Source of the DNA: Anthonomus grandis grandis
Taxonomy: Eukaryota; Arthropoda; Insecta; Coleoptera; Curculionidae
Length of the DNA stretch: 64,000 nt
Direction: 5' to 3'
Assembly (NCBI RefSeq): GCF_022605725.1
Contig: NC_065567.1
Location: forward strand, 40,217,127 to 40,281,126
The position numbers and the translations under genes are program-made. This document shows positions 34,138 through 45,391 of this stretch, in pieces. The notes below the pieces were generated by a model. That model searched no databases. It was given only the letters and a program-made list of their open reading frames with translations, and was not told the DNA's origin. Within the stretch, counting starts at the first letter, position 1; the number at the start of each line of letters is the position of its first letter.

Positions 34138-35387
34138 CTAGATTTCAGAGGTTAAAAAAACTCATTTAATTAATCGTAGTTACTTTTGTCAGTCATAGGC
34201 TCAATTATTATGTATTGAAAAAATTATTGATTAAAAAAACAATACGTGAAATGCATAACATGATCACACCTATTGGTGGTAAAGCTCTTTCTATACTTAA
34301 AAGGCTTTAATATAATAAAATTAGATGTAGTTCAAAACGGAATTTAAACTGCGTCTCACAAAACCTTAAGCCAGTCACTCACGCTAGGGTAAAATCCTTA
34401 AACTTGTCAGTTTCGATGATGATATGAAACCTTAAAATAGTAAAATTCGTCTGGCGATGCTGATTTGCTATTTTCTTATATTACTTTGTAGATCATTTTT
34501 TTTACGATGGCATTTTTATCGGGTGTAGGTTTTTGCCTCTCGTTTTCTTCGATCATATTATTCTTTGACCTTAACTCGACGATAAACAGAGCTCAAATTT
34601 ATAATATTTTATAAACTTGGTACTTATTCTACTTTTTTTCTGTACGTAACGTATTTTATAAAAAAATTATACTTAAAACACGTATTTTCTCTAAGTGGAA
34701 AACCACCCCCCCATACCCGGGTCGAAGTATATTTATGAAGAAAATTGACTAAGGTTCGTTTATTCACACAAACGTTGGGGTGTACTTATACACACATGCC
34801 TCCATGGGCATACCTCTTAGGTCTACCGGAACATGAGTGGCCGACATTACAAGTTTATTTAATTGTAGCATGTAAATGTTGAAAAAAATTTTAAAATTAC
34901 CTAGGAAAATAAGTTTAGTTAAATTGACGATTTTGTTTTTAATGTTTACCGTAGTCAAGAGAGTGAATACTAAATAATTATTGCATAATTGCCAAGATTA
35001 AAGTCTCTCGTTAGAACTTTTAAAGAAACTGTTGCAAATAGAGATATAGTTTGTTGTACATTGTGAATATAAAGCCGATGAGCATTATAAGCTAAAACTT
35101 TTTTTTGGTGTATTATATTTCCTATGAAAATAAAATAAGCTATTATAAGAGAAATATATAAAGGTGACAACGTTGTATAACTTACGTAAATTGACCAATG
35201 CCATGCGCAATGAAAGGATCCACGTTTCGTATTTAGGTGATGGTTACTAAATATATTTATTTAGCATATCATTGTAGTTTTGCTACGATTTTTATAAAAA
35301 ATGCACAATTAAACTTGTAATACCCATAAGAATATTATATGCTGACTGCTCAATATTAAAATAGAGGACAGAAATACCGTTTCTCGG
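34138..35387. other. downstream flank of the tipE-like gene
   Basis: AT-rich. The open frames at 34764-34958 and 34970-35170 show no family features. It should hold the 3' UTR of the minus-strand tipE-like gene. No polyadenylation assignment was attempted. Confidence 0.35.
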
Positions 35388-35681
35388 TTATGTGATTTCC
35401 TGATGATATCGCCTATGGAAACTAGGCCCGTCAGATTCCGGAGAAGATATCTCGTTTCTACTGATCATCTCAGTCAAATCACAGTTGTTATCTGATCTTG
35501 GTCCGCTGAAGCAGTATTTCCACCTCATCTTTGCATCATCGTCAACTCTCACTGATTGCATAATAGCACATAGAGTAATAAAAGATATTATAAATAGAAC
35601 AGATGGTATTACGATAGCTATTATGAGGTCTCTCCATGTTTTTTTTAGATCATAGCGAGCAATAGCCATGAACGAGTTATT
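35388..35681 (-). CDS. tipE-like exon 3
   Basis: Encodes about residues 377-473 plus the stop: the juxtamembrane ARYDLKKTWRDL, the second transmembrane segment, DDDAKMRWKYCF and a hydrophilic tail. The acceptor is TTTTTTTTCAG, read on the minus strand, at 35682-35692. Confidence 0.9.
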   Translation of the reverse strand, partial: NNSFMAIARYDLKKTWRDLIIAIVIPSVLFIISFITLCAIMQSVRVDDDAKMRWKYCFSGPRSDNNCDLTEMISRNEISSPESDGPSFHRRYHQEIT

Positions 35682-38600
35682 CTGAAAAAAAAACTTTTAT
35701 ACCAACAATAAAAATATATAAAAGTCTGAATTGAGTGAATATCATACAGCGTAGCCCAACAATCCAGTAAGGTTTACGGTTTTAAACGTGATTTTTATTT
35801 ATGTAATCTCACTTTTGTTTTCAGAAGGACATACAGGGTGATTGATGGTTGATGGTACCTTAGACGTTTACGGAGAACGGAAAATATTTTTTTTTGAAAA
35901 TTTGGCAACATGGGTTTTAGCTGATGATCTAACAATTAAAAATATCTTTAGCGATGCAGCGTATATTTTTTTATTTTCCGATCCGCTATCACTTTATGAT
36001 TGGTTTTGTATAAGGTATTCCTATACCTATCTTTAGTCGTTTTCGAGAAATTAATTATTTTCTTTATTTTTTGACCAAAACATAGCTCCAAATAAATTTG
36101 TATTACTACGACACTGGAACGCGCAGAACCTTGAAATTATAAACGTAATTTATGGAAGTGTTGTACATTAGTTTTCACTATGAAAATTTGTTCTACGTTA
36201 TACAGGGTTGCTCAAAATTAGTGATTTTACCGCTAGATACAAAAATGGTAAAAAGTGCATTTTTTTAAATAGAACACCCTGTATATTATAACATCTTCTA
36301 AAAGAAAATTAAAATCCCTGTCTAAAGAGGTATTATATTCCTATATCGAAGTAGTTCGGTTTCGGAAATAAAAGCAATTTTCTGTAAAAATCGGAATATT
36401 TTGACATATTTGCTTTAGTTGGCCATGAAAGGTCATGATGAAACAATGCTATGCTATTGATGTTTGACAGTGACATTTAGTTCATTAATAGTAAATACGC
36501 TTGGGTGTTTTTTTAAAATAGTGACCTAAAAATTCATTAAAATGGAAAGAAATAGTTATTTAAATGAAGTTTTGATGAATCTATTTATTATTCATGGACA
36601 ATGTGACAAAATTGTAGCAAGAACATGCAGAAAGTTCAATGAAATGTACCCGAATTTACAAAAAATGGATGAAAGAAAATTTGTGCGAATACAAAATAAC
36701 TTTATACATTATATTTGGTTCACAACTTAAAAATGATACAAGTTTGCACAAGCCTGTAACGCCTGATGAGGACAACATCGTGAATGTTTTAGCCTACTTT
36801 CACGCATATCCACAAGCTTCCATCCGGAGTGCAGCAGATGATTTAGGCCTAACTTATTATTCTGTGCAAAGAATTCTGAACGACAATAATATGCATCCCT
36901 TTAAATATTCAAAAGTTCATCAGCTGAAACCGGATGATTACCAACATCGCATTCAATATTGTGAGATACTTCTGACACGCACTCAAGAAGATCCAAACTT
37001 TCTAAAAAAAATAATATGGACAGACGAAGCAAAGTTTTCTAGAGAAGGTATTTTTAATAGAAGAAATCAACATTTTTGGGCTCATCAAAATCCACACGCG
37101 GTTAAGAAAATGAGGTTTTTAAACCCCATTTCCAATTTAAAAGGGGTTTTCCTAAAAAAATTTAGTTTTAATGTTTTTTGTTTACTAAAAGACAATCAAA
37201 TAGCTTTTTTTTATTTACGACGGGTCATTAAACTCCCATAAATACATTCAGATTTTGCGCTCAGTAGTAGAAGATTTTCTGGAAAATTTAACGCTTGAAG
37301 ATTATCGCACTTGCTGGTCCCAATTGGATGGGGCACCTGCTCATTGCACTGAGGAGGTGACGCGTGAGTTATTTGAGAAATTCGATGACCGCTGGTTTAG
37401 GCGTTTGGGACCATGGGTCTGGCCTGCGAGATCACCTGATCTGACACCACTTGATTTTTACTTTTGGGGTAATTTGAAGCAAATGGTATACAAGACACCG
37501 GTAAACAGTAAACAGGAACTACGTCAACGAGTTATCAATTGCATTAGTCAACTAGACCCTTCTAAAATACAAGCAGCGACAACACATGCTGTACAACACA
37601 GGATTTTGAATTGCTTAGAAGTCAATGGCAATCATTTTGAAAATTTATTGTAAATTACTTATAATCTTGTATCATTTTTAAGTTGTGAGCCAAATTGTAT
37701 AAAGTTATTTCGTATTCGCATATCCATTTTTTTGTCACATTGTCCATGAATAATAAATAGATTCATCAAAACTTTATTTGAATAACTATTTCTTTCCATT
37801 TTAATGAATTTTTAGGTCACTATTTTAAAAAAACACCCAAGCGTATTTACTATTAATCAACTAAATGTCACTGTCAAACATCAATAGCATAGCATTGTTT
37901 CATCATGACCTTTCATGGCCAACTAAAGCAAATATGTCAAAATATTCCGATTTTTACAGAAAATTGCTTTTATTTTTGAAACCGAACTACTTCGATATAG
38001 GAACATAACACCTCTTTAGACAGGGATTTTAATTTCCTTTTAGAATATGTTATAATATACAGGGTGTTCCATTTAAAAAAATGCACTTTTAACCATTTTT
38101 GTATCTAGCGGTAAAATCACTAATTTTGAGCAGCCCTGTATAACGTAGAACAAATTTTCATAGTGAAAAATAATGTACAATACTTCCATAAATTACGTTT
38201 ATAATTTCAAGGTTCTGCGCGTTCCAGTGCCGTAGTAATACAAATTTATTTGGATCTATGTTTTCGTCAAAAAATAAAGAAAATAATTAATTTCTCGAAA
38301 ACCACTAAAGATAGGTATACGAACACCTTATACAGAACCAATCATAAAGTGATAGCGGATCGGAAAATAGAAAAATATACAGGGTATTCCATTTAAAATA
38401 ACAAAGTTGCTACTACTTTTTGGTATAAGCGGCAACGCTGCATCGCTAAAAATATTTTTAATCGTTAGATCATCAGCTAAAACCCATGTTGCCAAATTTA
38501 AAAAAAAAAAATTTCCGTTCTCCGTAAACGTCTAAGGTACCATCAACCATCAATCACCCTGTATATTATTTACACATAAATGTCATAACAGCTATACTTC

Positions 38601-41600
38601 AATCTCTTGGCGGGGATCCGAGGATTTTTTTAAATTTTCACATTCAAAGCCGAAAGCCATGCTGAACTGTTTTCGACGAGCCACCCTGTATACATTTGGT
38701 ATACATGTTAAACGGATCGTGGAAAATTTAGGTAAATCTAATAATTTTAAAATTGCTTTCGTTAATATCATTACTTAGCATCTTTTACCTTATTGTAGTA
38801 ACAAGGGTATCTACTCCGTGCTGTTTTTAGCTTGCCATCTTTTCCATGAGATTGCAAAAATTTCTGACATTCACCTTTTAGAGTATTAACACATCCATCT
38901 AAATTTATATATAGTCGAGAGTGATTATAGATCGTCAAAGAAGCCTGGGATGGTACAAATTCATTTTTAGGGTCCACCACATGATTGTATTTTCCTGTTA
39001 AATTCCAGAATTGTCTAAAGGTGACAAATGGTTGAGGAATATCATCGCTTCTATAAATTGTACCATTAATGCAGTCTGTTCCACTACAAAATAAATATGT
39101 ATTATTAGAGTTATAAAAAAAGAAAAAGCGTTTAAAAAATAATGATAGTCCGTTAGTATTTTTTATGTTCATCGCTATTTACAGAAATAATTAAACAATA
39201 AAGCAAACAAAACAATGCCACATGTCCACAAACCTTTGGGGTGTTATAAATAAATAATTTTGATTCTATCGCATGGTAGAAAGAATTTCTTTTTTTTTAA
39301 TACAGTTCCTAATATTAATAATAACAATAAAAATAATAATGGTTAGGATATCTAATTTTTTTATATAATTTCTGCAGGAATAATGGCTCCCTATTTGAGA
39401 AAATAATTATTATGCAGTTATTTGTAACCTAAATATTATTAACAAATTAGTGGCCTTATACCATAGCATTCCATACAGTTGGATTTAAAACAAACCCTTT
39501 TAATATTTTTATTTCTATATTGCTTAGCCTTAATTTCAAAGTTTTATGAAAAACCTTGATTAAAGCTGTATCTTTCCAATGCTTACTGTTAAGCAGTTAG
39601 AATTAAACTACTGTTTGCCATGTATAAATGCAGTATAATTAGCATTTAATTTTGTATTCCATATTTCGAAGTAAGATTCCTGGCGCTAAATGGATGTTTG
39701 ATTTCTACTATGCCTTTTTCTCTAATAACCTCTGCCAGTTATAGAGCAACCACAATAAGCAGGCCACAGGTGATATATTGTCTATCCTAAGTATCCATTT
39801 TTTTTATCTGCCTACCCTAATTGTCTACAATAATATTGTTTATATTTATAATAATTAAATATTTTCGGGTAGAAAAGTTGCTAGACAATCTTCTTAGTAT
39901 ATCCATTACTTCTAAATTTTGTGCAAATGTACTTGAAATTAGATACTGTAAGGGCGTTTTTAACGTTCTTTTCTTGCGTCCCTTGGTACATCAATTATTT
40001 TTTAGATAGTTTTCCTCTAAAATTAGTTTTCTTTCTCTTCTAACATCATCTGGTAATAAATCAGGCTTCTTTTGCACCTGGCTATTTTTTTTATTTGCAT
40101 GTTTTAACTAATCAAACTTTTATGAATATTTTTATTCTATATGTTGGACTCGTGGTAGTCTGAGAAATAATAGACGGTTGGATATTTGCTTAATTCAAAT
40201 TTTCTTCTTAATAGTTAATGCTTTTTCCGCCTATTAATTGTATTAATCTATTAATCAACTTAAATTGCATAAAAGTATTTTTTTTTTACTTTACTTAAAA
40301 ATTTGCAAATGTTTTATTTTCAATAGCCAATTGCCAAATATTTATAAATTAATTTTTTATTTCTGATATTTCACACCTCTCTACAATAAATACTTACATT
40401 ATGCTAAATTTCGATTTTTTAAGAAACTGGTTTTACATCCGAAGTTAGTATTTAGGTATAGGAATATGATATATTATTTGAAGAAGACTTAGATGGTCTT
40501 TTAGATTATTCAATAATATTGCTTTGAAAATGTAAATACGATAATTATTTTTATCCTTCGTACTGGTTTGATCTTATTTTGTAGTCTAAGTCTATTTTTA
40601 TTGGTCTTTAATGGCAAAAAACAATGTACGAAACTTTGAAACTTCTAAGCATTTCTAAATTATTCCATAGGTCTACATAAGTAAACGCATTTCATGGTAT
40701 TTAAATCAGTTTTGTTGTTTATATTGGAAACAAATTATTGACAGGCAACGCGAGTCAGGTGATTTTGTCAAATAAAAGAAGTGGGTCCCTGATATAAATG
40801 TTTTTTTCTAACGTAAGCAGGTTCCAGACAGGAGTATGTTCATATATTCGTATGGAGTTCAGTTGCAATTTGTGTCAGGCTAGAATGGAAACCGAAAAAT
40901 TAATAAAGCGTGTTATTAAAGAAGTTTGAGTAGCAAAATAAGAAACAAAATGAGCATGCCGTAAGAAGAGAGAGGAACAAGAAAAACGAAACCGTAAACA
41001 AGAAGAACGAGAAAAGAAACAGCAAGAAGAATGAGACAAGACCTGATTAAGACTATGAGGAACGACCTGAAGAAAGAAAATAAAGATCGAGATATAAAAC
41101 ATAAAGTCCCGATGAAGGTCATAAAAGAAGAGTTACTGAACCTAAAAGCAGAACTTAAAAAGAAGCAACAAAATGTGATAATAAATACAGAAAAAAAAAA
41201 CAAGATTCGCAACTTTTATGATTCCATCTATGATCAATAAACTAATCCGATTAAGTCAGCAGTATTGGCATCTTTGTTAGTATGTATATAGACTAGCTTG
41301 GTAATTATACCGAATGGAAAAAAACTTTAAATAGAAAAGTTGTAGAGTTTACCTTAAATCGCCAGAAAATGTGCTAAAATATAATATCGCAAAGTTAATA
41401 ATAAATACAAAGTTTGAAATTTTTTTAATGGACCACCTTGTATTTTGTGTGTTAAATGAAAGACCTTTTTTCTTTTTATTTCAAAAATATATGATATATT
41501 AACGTTTGGTTTAGCTGTTCTTCAAATATTTACGCGTTAAAAAAAATAATAAAAAAATATTGTTTTAACTAAATCTACATTACTATGACGTTAATCGTTA

Positions 41601-44600
41601 ATAATAAAGTGAATAAAGTTATTTGTCAAACTGTCACAGTTAATATTTTTTTCTATATCTTTTGAATATGGCTTATACGGAAGAAGAAAAGGTATTACAT
41701 TCATCTCTCATACAAAGGTATACCTTCATCTCGAAATGAGAATTCCTGATAGGTCCGCCTTTTATTACACTGGGAGGACTATTTGAAACCGAAAAAATCT
41801 ACAAAGAAAAAAACGCACAATTTTAGCTAACACGGATGAAGAACTATAAGTTTTACTATATTTTCAAGAGAAAAAGTAAATTTATATTTAAGAATCTTAT
41901 CACGTTTATAATTTATGCTTTAATTTTTTAAGAAAACCCTAATTTATCCACTGTAGATGCTAGTAGATACTTCGAATGTTCTAGACAAAAGATTCAAAGA
42001 GTGGTACATAAATATGGATATCATCCTTACAAAATGCTGCCAGTACAAAAATTAACAGATAACCATGAAATAAAAGACTAGCTTATTGCAGTGATATATT
42101 AGATCTGAAAAACTGAAATAACAATATATTTCATAAGATGTTGTGGAGCGCCGAAGCCACGTGTTTACTACAGCAGGGATATCACCAGAAAATCCCTACA
42201 CTTATGTCGAAATAAAAAACCAGGAAGGATGTCATTAAATGTGTGGTGTGGTATCCTTAGAAACCGAATAGTTGGACTTGATTGGAAATTATATTTTAGG
42301 GATCCTTGACTGGAAATAGATATCTCCAGTATTTAAAAATGAAATTAAAGGTTTATTAGAGCAAATTTCTTTTACAGAATATGCCAATATTATAAGACAT
42401 CAAGATTGTGCACCGCCTCATAATCCTATGCCAGTAAGAATTTTTTTAATAATCGTTTTAATGACTGGATTAGAACTCATTAGTTCCATTACCTCGCCAC
42501 CAAATTTGAGTCAAGCCCTGATCTGACTCTATTAAATAGTTTTCTAGGGGGATATCTAAAAAATTAAGTTTAGGAAAAAAGGCATGCATATTTGAAGCAT
42601 TTAAGGGAAATAAGTATAAACTACTTAAATGAAAAACGTCCAAAGAATATTTTCAACGATCTATTGAAATTATAAGTCTGTTGAAAATACTGGCAGCCTC
42701 ATACAACATTTGTCGATTTTTGAAGATAAAAAACGTTTTACCGCAATTAAGTTTTTTTTTAAACGAAAAATTTCAAAAAAGAAAAACCAAATATTAGCAT
42801 ATTATAGATTTTTTCAATCAGAAGAAAAAGGTTGTTCATTTAATATACAAGTATACAAGGTGTTCCATTCAGAAAATACAAACGTTGTATTTTTTAGTAA
42901 CTTTGCGATGTATTATATTTTATTTTATTACTTTCCACCCCGTATAATAACCGATCAAGGCTTTGTCTAACTAAAAGGAGCAACCCTGTTGACTATTGGT
43001 TCCAAGAAAATCTTTTCCTTAGAAATCCCAGAAACCTTTAAAATAAATTTAGTATTAATGTTTGTTGCGACTTAATAGAAAGCCAAATAATAGGACCTGT
43101 GTTTTATGATGGCACTTTGACCGGAAGGAGATATGTAGACCTCATAATATCTGGAAGATTATTTGGATAATGTTAACTTGGAGAGACGGCAACAAATCTA
43201 TTTTCAACAGGATGGAGCACCTCCCCATCAACTAAATGATGTAAGAATATTACTTAATAGACTATTTAACGATAAATTGATAGCGACACGTGGCCCAATT
43301 CGTTAGGTCATCAGACCAAACCTCTCTCAACTTTTATTTTTGAGGTTACATTAAAAATGAAATGTATTAAAAAATACAGAACCGTTGATGAACTTCAAGC
43401 ACATATTAGCCAAATAATTGGATCAATAGATAAAAGATCAATCTTAAAAACTACCACTACTATTATTTTCAAATTAATTCAAGCAAATAGGTTGAGCAAT
43501 CCAATCAGTGCCGAATATTTATATAAGGGACCAAAGAAATGTGCACCTAAAAAACATTGTCCATCTAAGAATATCTGCGGAACACAGTACAGACGCTCAA
43601 TTCAAAAATTGAAATCATTTTCGGATTTAACGTTAAGAACTGGTGTAATACGTAAAAATCCCAATCTTTATTTAATTAAAACAAATACACATCCCAACTC
43701 ATTTACATTTTGTTGAAATACTGCTTAAGAATGTGATCAATAAACATAATATGTTTGACCACAAAGGTATAATATGCCATGTATTCAGTACAGATTATCT
43801 AATGTTTTGACGATGAAAATAAGAATGCTCTGTCCTATATCGGAATGATTATCCAGTATTTGAGACACCAATTAAATAGATATTCTTATAATAATCAAAC
43901 TTGGTTTAAGCTGCTACTTCACATACCAGCAGAGCATCAAAATCCTTCCAATGCATAAAATCCTAGCAAAAATTCTTTTCGAGATATGTTGTTTTCAAAT
44001 GAAGAGAGTTTTATTATAATAAACTTACGAAAGTCTATCGTATTGTATGAATTATAAATACAGTAATTGTTAAAAAAGAGCCTAATATTATAATATCGTA
44101 TATAAAAAAATTAGCTAAGAGACGAAGAAATGTGTATTTTATGGTAGTATAGCATCGCGGTGATTAGTGCTTAATTTTCATCTTTAGGTTATCCTATTTT
44201 AAACTGTCAAGTGTTATTATGTTTATCTTATTGCCGTTTAGCGAAAATCATAAAAATCAATGTAGTGATTATTTCTTTTAAGCTAATTTCTAAAACTAAA
44301 ACAAAGTTTATTAAATTATGAGGGGCTACTCTCATTGTTTTTAGTTCCACTACGAAAACCTTTTTAATTCTGGCTACTTTTAATTTTTTGTTGACAATTT
44401 TGTTCTTATATTATAATCGTTGATTAAATGCTAACAGCAAATTAAAATATTTTAAGATCATACTTTTTTTGACTGCAATAAATGTTCTTCTTTTCATATG
44501 AGTTTAAGCTGATTATCTACTAAAAATAAATTCTTGTAGCAAATAAAAATATACTTACAGTATTGATCCATCAGTTTTATTATGCTGTACGGTTAGACAT

Positions 44601-45391
44601 GAAACCATAATAACTTCGTCGGGCTGCTTGGTCCAAAACTGGGTAGGTGCAATCGCTTCTCCCTCCAGCCTACCTTGAGCTCTGTTTGAAGCCAAAGCTA
44701 AGTCGCAATACGCTTGATGTATACTATCTTCTACCGAAATAAAAACATTTCTAAGCTGACTTATAATGTTATCTTTACATATTCTGTCACAAGAAAATAC
44801 TTTCTTAATTTTAGTGCACTTAGATCCTTTACATTCAAAATAACCATTGAGCTTTGCGTTATCTTTATCACTATCAACAGTAAAACCATCTGCTTTATAG
44901 TGACAATCCTGAAAATCATATATTTGTGATAAATTAAGGCAGTGTCCAAGAGAGCAATTAAATATTCCCTTTAAAATTGCACATTCTGTTCCATTATTAC
45001 AATTATATTTTTTTAAGGACTTATATTCAATTGGTGGACAAATGGACGTAGAAAAAGTTGTACAGTTCACAAACTTTACTGAAGTACCATTTTGTCTTAC
45101 AGTTGAGTGGATCTGCGGACAAAAGCCTGAAGTTCTTGTAAGGCACCATTCTCCACAGGAAGCCCAACTACAGTTATTTGACATACTTGTATTAGTTGTT
45201 TGGCACATAACAGGTTTTTCCTCAAACCCGCTTCTAAAAGCTCTATAGGCAGGCATATAAATAGCAACAGTTAAATATATTAGCGACACACAACTAAGCA
45301 CTACTACCAACTGGCAAAAGCATATACATCCACAAATTGTTTTGTCTTGTTGAGGTATGATTCGCGGCTTGCATTTATTCTTCCTACCCAT
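35388..45391 (-). CDS. tipE/TEH-like sodium-channel auxiliary subunit, three exons
   Basis: Exons 44559-45391, 38789-39083 and 35388-35681 join in phase, with GTAAGT and GTAAAA donors and TTTGTAG and TTTTCAG acceptors, to give about 473 residues. The topology is that of insect TipE/TEH proteins, which raise para sodium-channel current at the membrane: a short inner N-terminus, TM1 near residues 20-50, a large Cys-rich outer domain with NCSWASCGEWC, and TM2 near 394-417 (IAIVIPSVLFIISFITLCAI). Conserved late motifs are GCVNTLKGECQKFLQSHG, ARSRYPCYYNK and ARYDLKKTWRDL. The paralogue is not assigned. All exons are open, so it is probably functional, although introns of 5.5 and 3.1 kb are full of mobile elements. 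Confidence 0.93.
35834..36610 (+). repeat. left long terminal inverted repeat
   Basis: Pairs with 37731-38561. The match starts at the terminus and runs past the transposase ATG at 36542 to the GGACAATGTGACAAAA segment. An inner module at 36205-36287 begins CAGGGTTGCTCAAAAT and ends GAACACCCTG, itself with mariner-like TA flanks. Confidence 0.88.
36542..37653 (+). pseudogene. mariner transposase, DD41D spacing
   Basis: Starts MERNSYLNEVLMNLFIIHG. A helix-turn-helix region follows (ASIRSAADDLGLTYYSVQRI), then the first catalytic Asp in KIIWTDEAKFSREG, the second in CWSQLDGAPAHC and the third in WPARSPDLTPLDFYFWG. I count 41 residues between the second and third. The end is CLEVNGNHFENLL. Two frameshifts break it, one near 36640-36720 and one in the T run at about 37206-37213. 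The catalytic residues are all present, so the copy may be fairly young. Confidence 0.9.
37731..38561 (-). repeat. right long terminal inverted repeat
   Basis: Reverse complement of the left arm, including an inverted copy of the first transposase codons (37740-37802). It has an extra internal segment with a CAGGGTATTCC start at about 38379 that the left arm lacks. Confidence 0.88.
38564..38690. repeat. fragment with a mariner CACCCTG end
   Basis: Ends GAGCCACCCTG then TA at 38689-38690, directly beyond the right end of the 2.7-kb mariner. Probably a stub of another CAGGGTG element into or beside which the larger one inserted. Confidence 0.4.
38789..39083 (-). CDS. tipE-like exon 2
   Basis: Encodes about residues 278-376, the membrane-proximal outer domain: TDCINGTIYRSDD, VTFRQFWNLTG, GCVNTLKGECQKFL and SRYPCYYNK. 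The first base completes a Leu codon begun in exon 1; it ends in phase 0 before GTAAAA. Confidence 0.9.
39540..39735 (-). pseudogene. YqaJ-like recombinase/exonuclease scrap
   Basis: The minus strand at 39735-39660 reads REKGIVEIKHPFSARNLTS, matching the EIKCP-(Y/F)-SARNLT core of YqaJ-type exonuclease domains found in phage and in some insect mobile elements. The Cys of the motif is replaced by His. After a frame change, ANYTAFIHGK resembles the next strand of the fold. It is only a fragment, in intron 1 of the tipE-like gene. No companion gene was recognised nearby. Confidence 0.5.
39736..40819. other. tipE-like intron 1, unassigned part
   Basis: AT-rich. A Lys/Glu/Leu-rich stretch on the minus strand near 40000-40110 (KKPDLLPDDVRRERKLI) looks protein-like but matches no family I know. 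Confidence 0.3.
40820..41240 (+). other. decayed Lys/Glu-rich coding-like stretch
   Basis: The plus strand holds short frames rich in Lys, Glu, Arg and Gln, starting near MEFSCNLCQARMETEKL (CxxC pair) at 40855 and ending with 41031-41240 (KKENKDRDIKHK, LNLKAELKKKQQ). The composition suggests a coiled-coil protein fragmented by stops. The family is not recognised. Confidence 0.3.
41668..42700 (+). pseudogene. mariner-type transposase, heavily decayed (1)
   Basis: Recognisable pieces on the plus strand: MAYTEEEKVLHSSLIQRYTF at 41668; an HTH-like STVDASRYFECSRQKIQRVV near 41950; WSAEATCLLQQGYHQ (first Asp lost to Ala) near 42130; MSLNVWCGILRNRIVG near 42225; the remnant of a CAPPHNP-type box near 42410; and FESSPDLTLLNSFLGGY near 42500. 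Stops and shifts are everywhere. It sits in intron 1 of the tipE-like gene. Confidence 0.7.
42966..43480 (+). pseudogene. mariner-type transposase, heavily decayed (2)
   Basis: The plus strand shows SINVCCDLIESQIIGPVFYD near 43050, RRQQIYFQQDGAPPHQLNDV (second Asp) near 43185, a degraded third-Asp block, and RTVDELQAHISQIIGSI near 43380. The open frame 43357-43716 is this C-terminus run on into Lys/Pro/Cys-rich sequence of unknown origin. It follows immediately after another decayed copy; a degenerate ACAAGGTGTTCC end near 42856 may be its left terminus. Confidence 0.65.
43717..44558. other. tipE-like intron 1, nothing recognised
   Basis: AT-rich intron sequence adjoining exon 1 of the tipE-like gene; no element recognised. 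Confidence 0.4.
44559..45391 (-). CDS. tipE-like exon 1
   Basis: Begins MGRKNKCKPRIIPQQDK, followed by TM1 (FCQLVVVLSCVSLIYLTVAI) and most of the Cys-rich outer domain: NCSWASCGEWC, TSICPPIEYKSLKK, CSLGHCLNLSQIYD, plus potential N-glycosylation sites. The ATG follows TTTTAAA, and TTTTTTTAG lies 10 bases upstream, so an untranslated first exon is possible. Confidence 0.92.

Larger units (their letters stand above)
35834..38561 (+). mobile_element. mariner (DD41D-spaced) with ~0.8-kb inverted repeats, in tipE-like intron 2
   Basis: The termini CAGGGTGATTGATGG and its complement are flanked by TA (35832-35833, 38562-38563). The inverted repeats run 35834-36610 and 37731-38561. The right arm is about 55 bp longer, owing to an extra segment around 38380-38440. 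The arms include the transposase start and roughly its first 22 codons. Each arm also contains an inner CAGGGT..CACCCTG module. It lies entirely between splice sites of the tipE-like gene, on the opposite strand. Confidence 0.92.

Noticed and set aside
34764..34958. 64-codon minus-strand frame
   Set aside because: No conserved motif; likely 3' flank of the tipE-like gene.
40875..41212. Two hydrophobic minus-strand frames resembling membrane proteins
   Set aside because: They are the complement of a Lys/Glu-rich stretch, whose antisense reads as Phe/Leu/Ser by codon complementarity.
44714..45248. Plus-strand frames at 44714 and 45042
   Set aside because: Antisense shadows of tipE-like exon 1.
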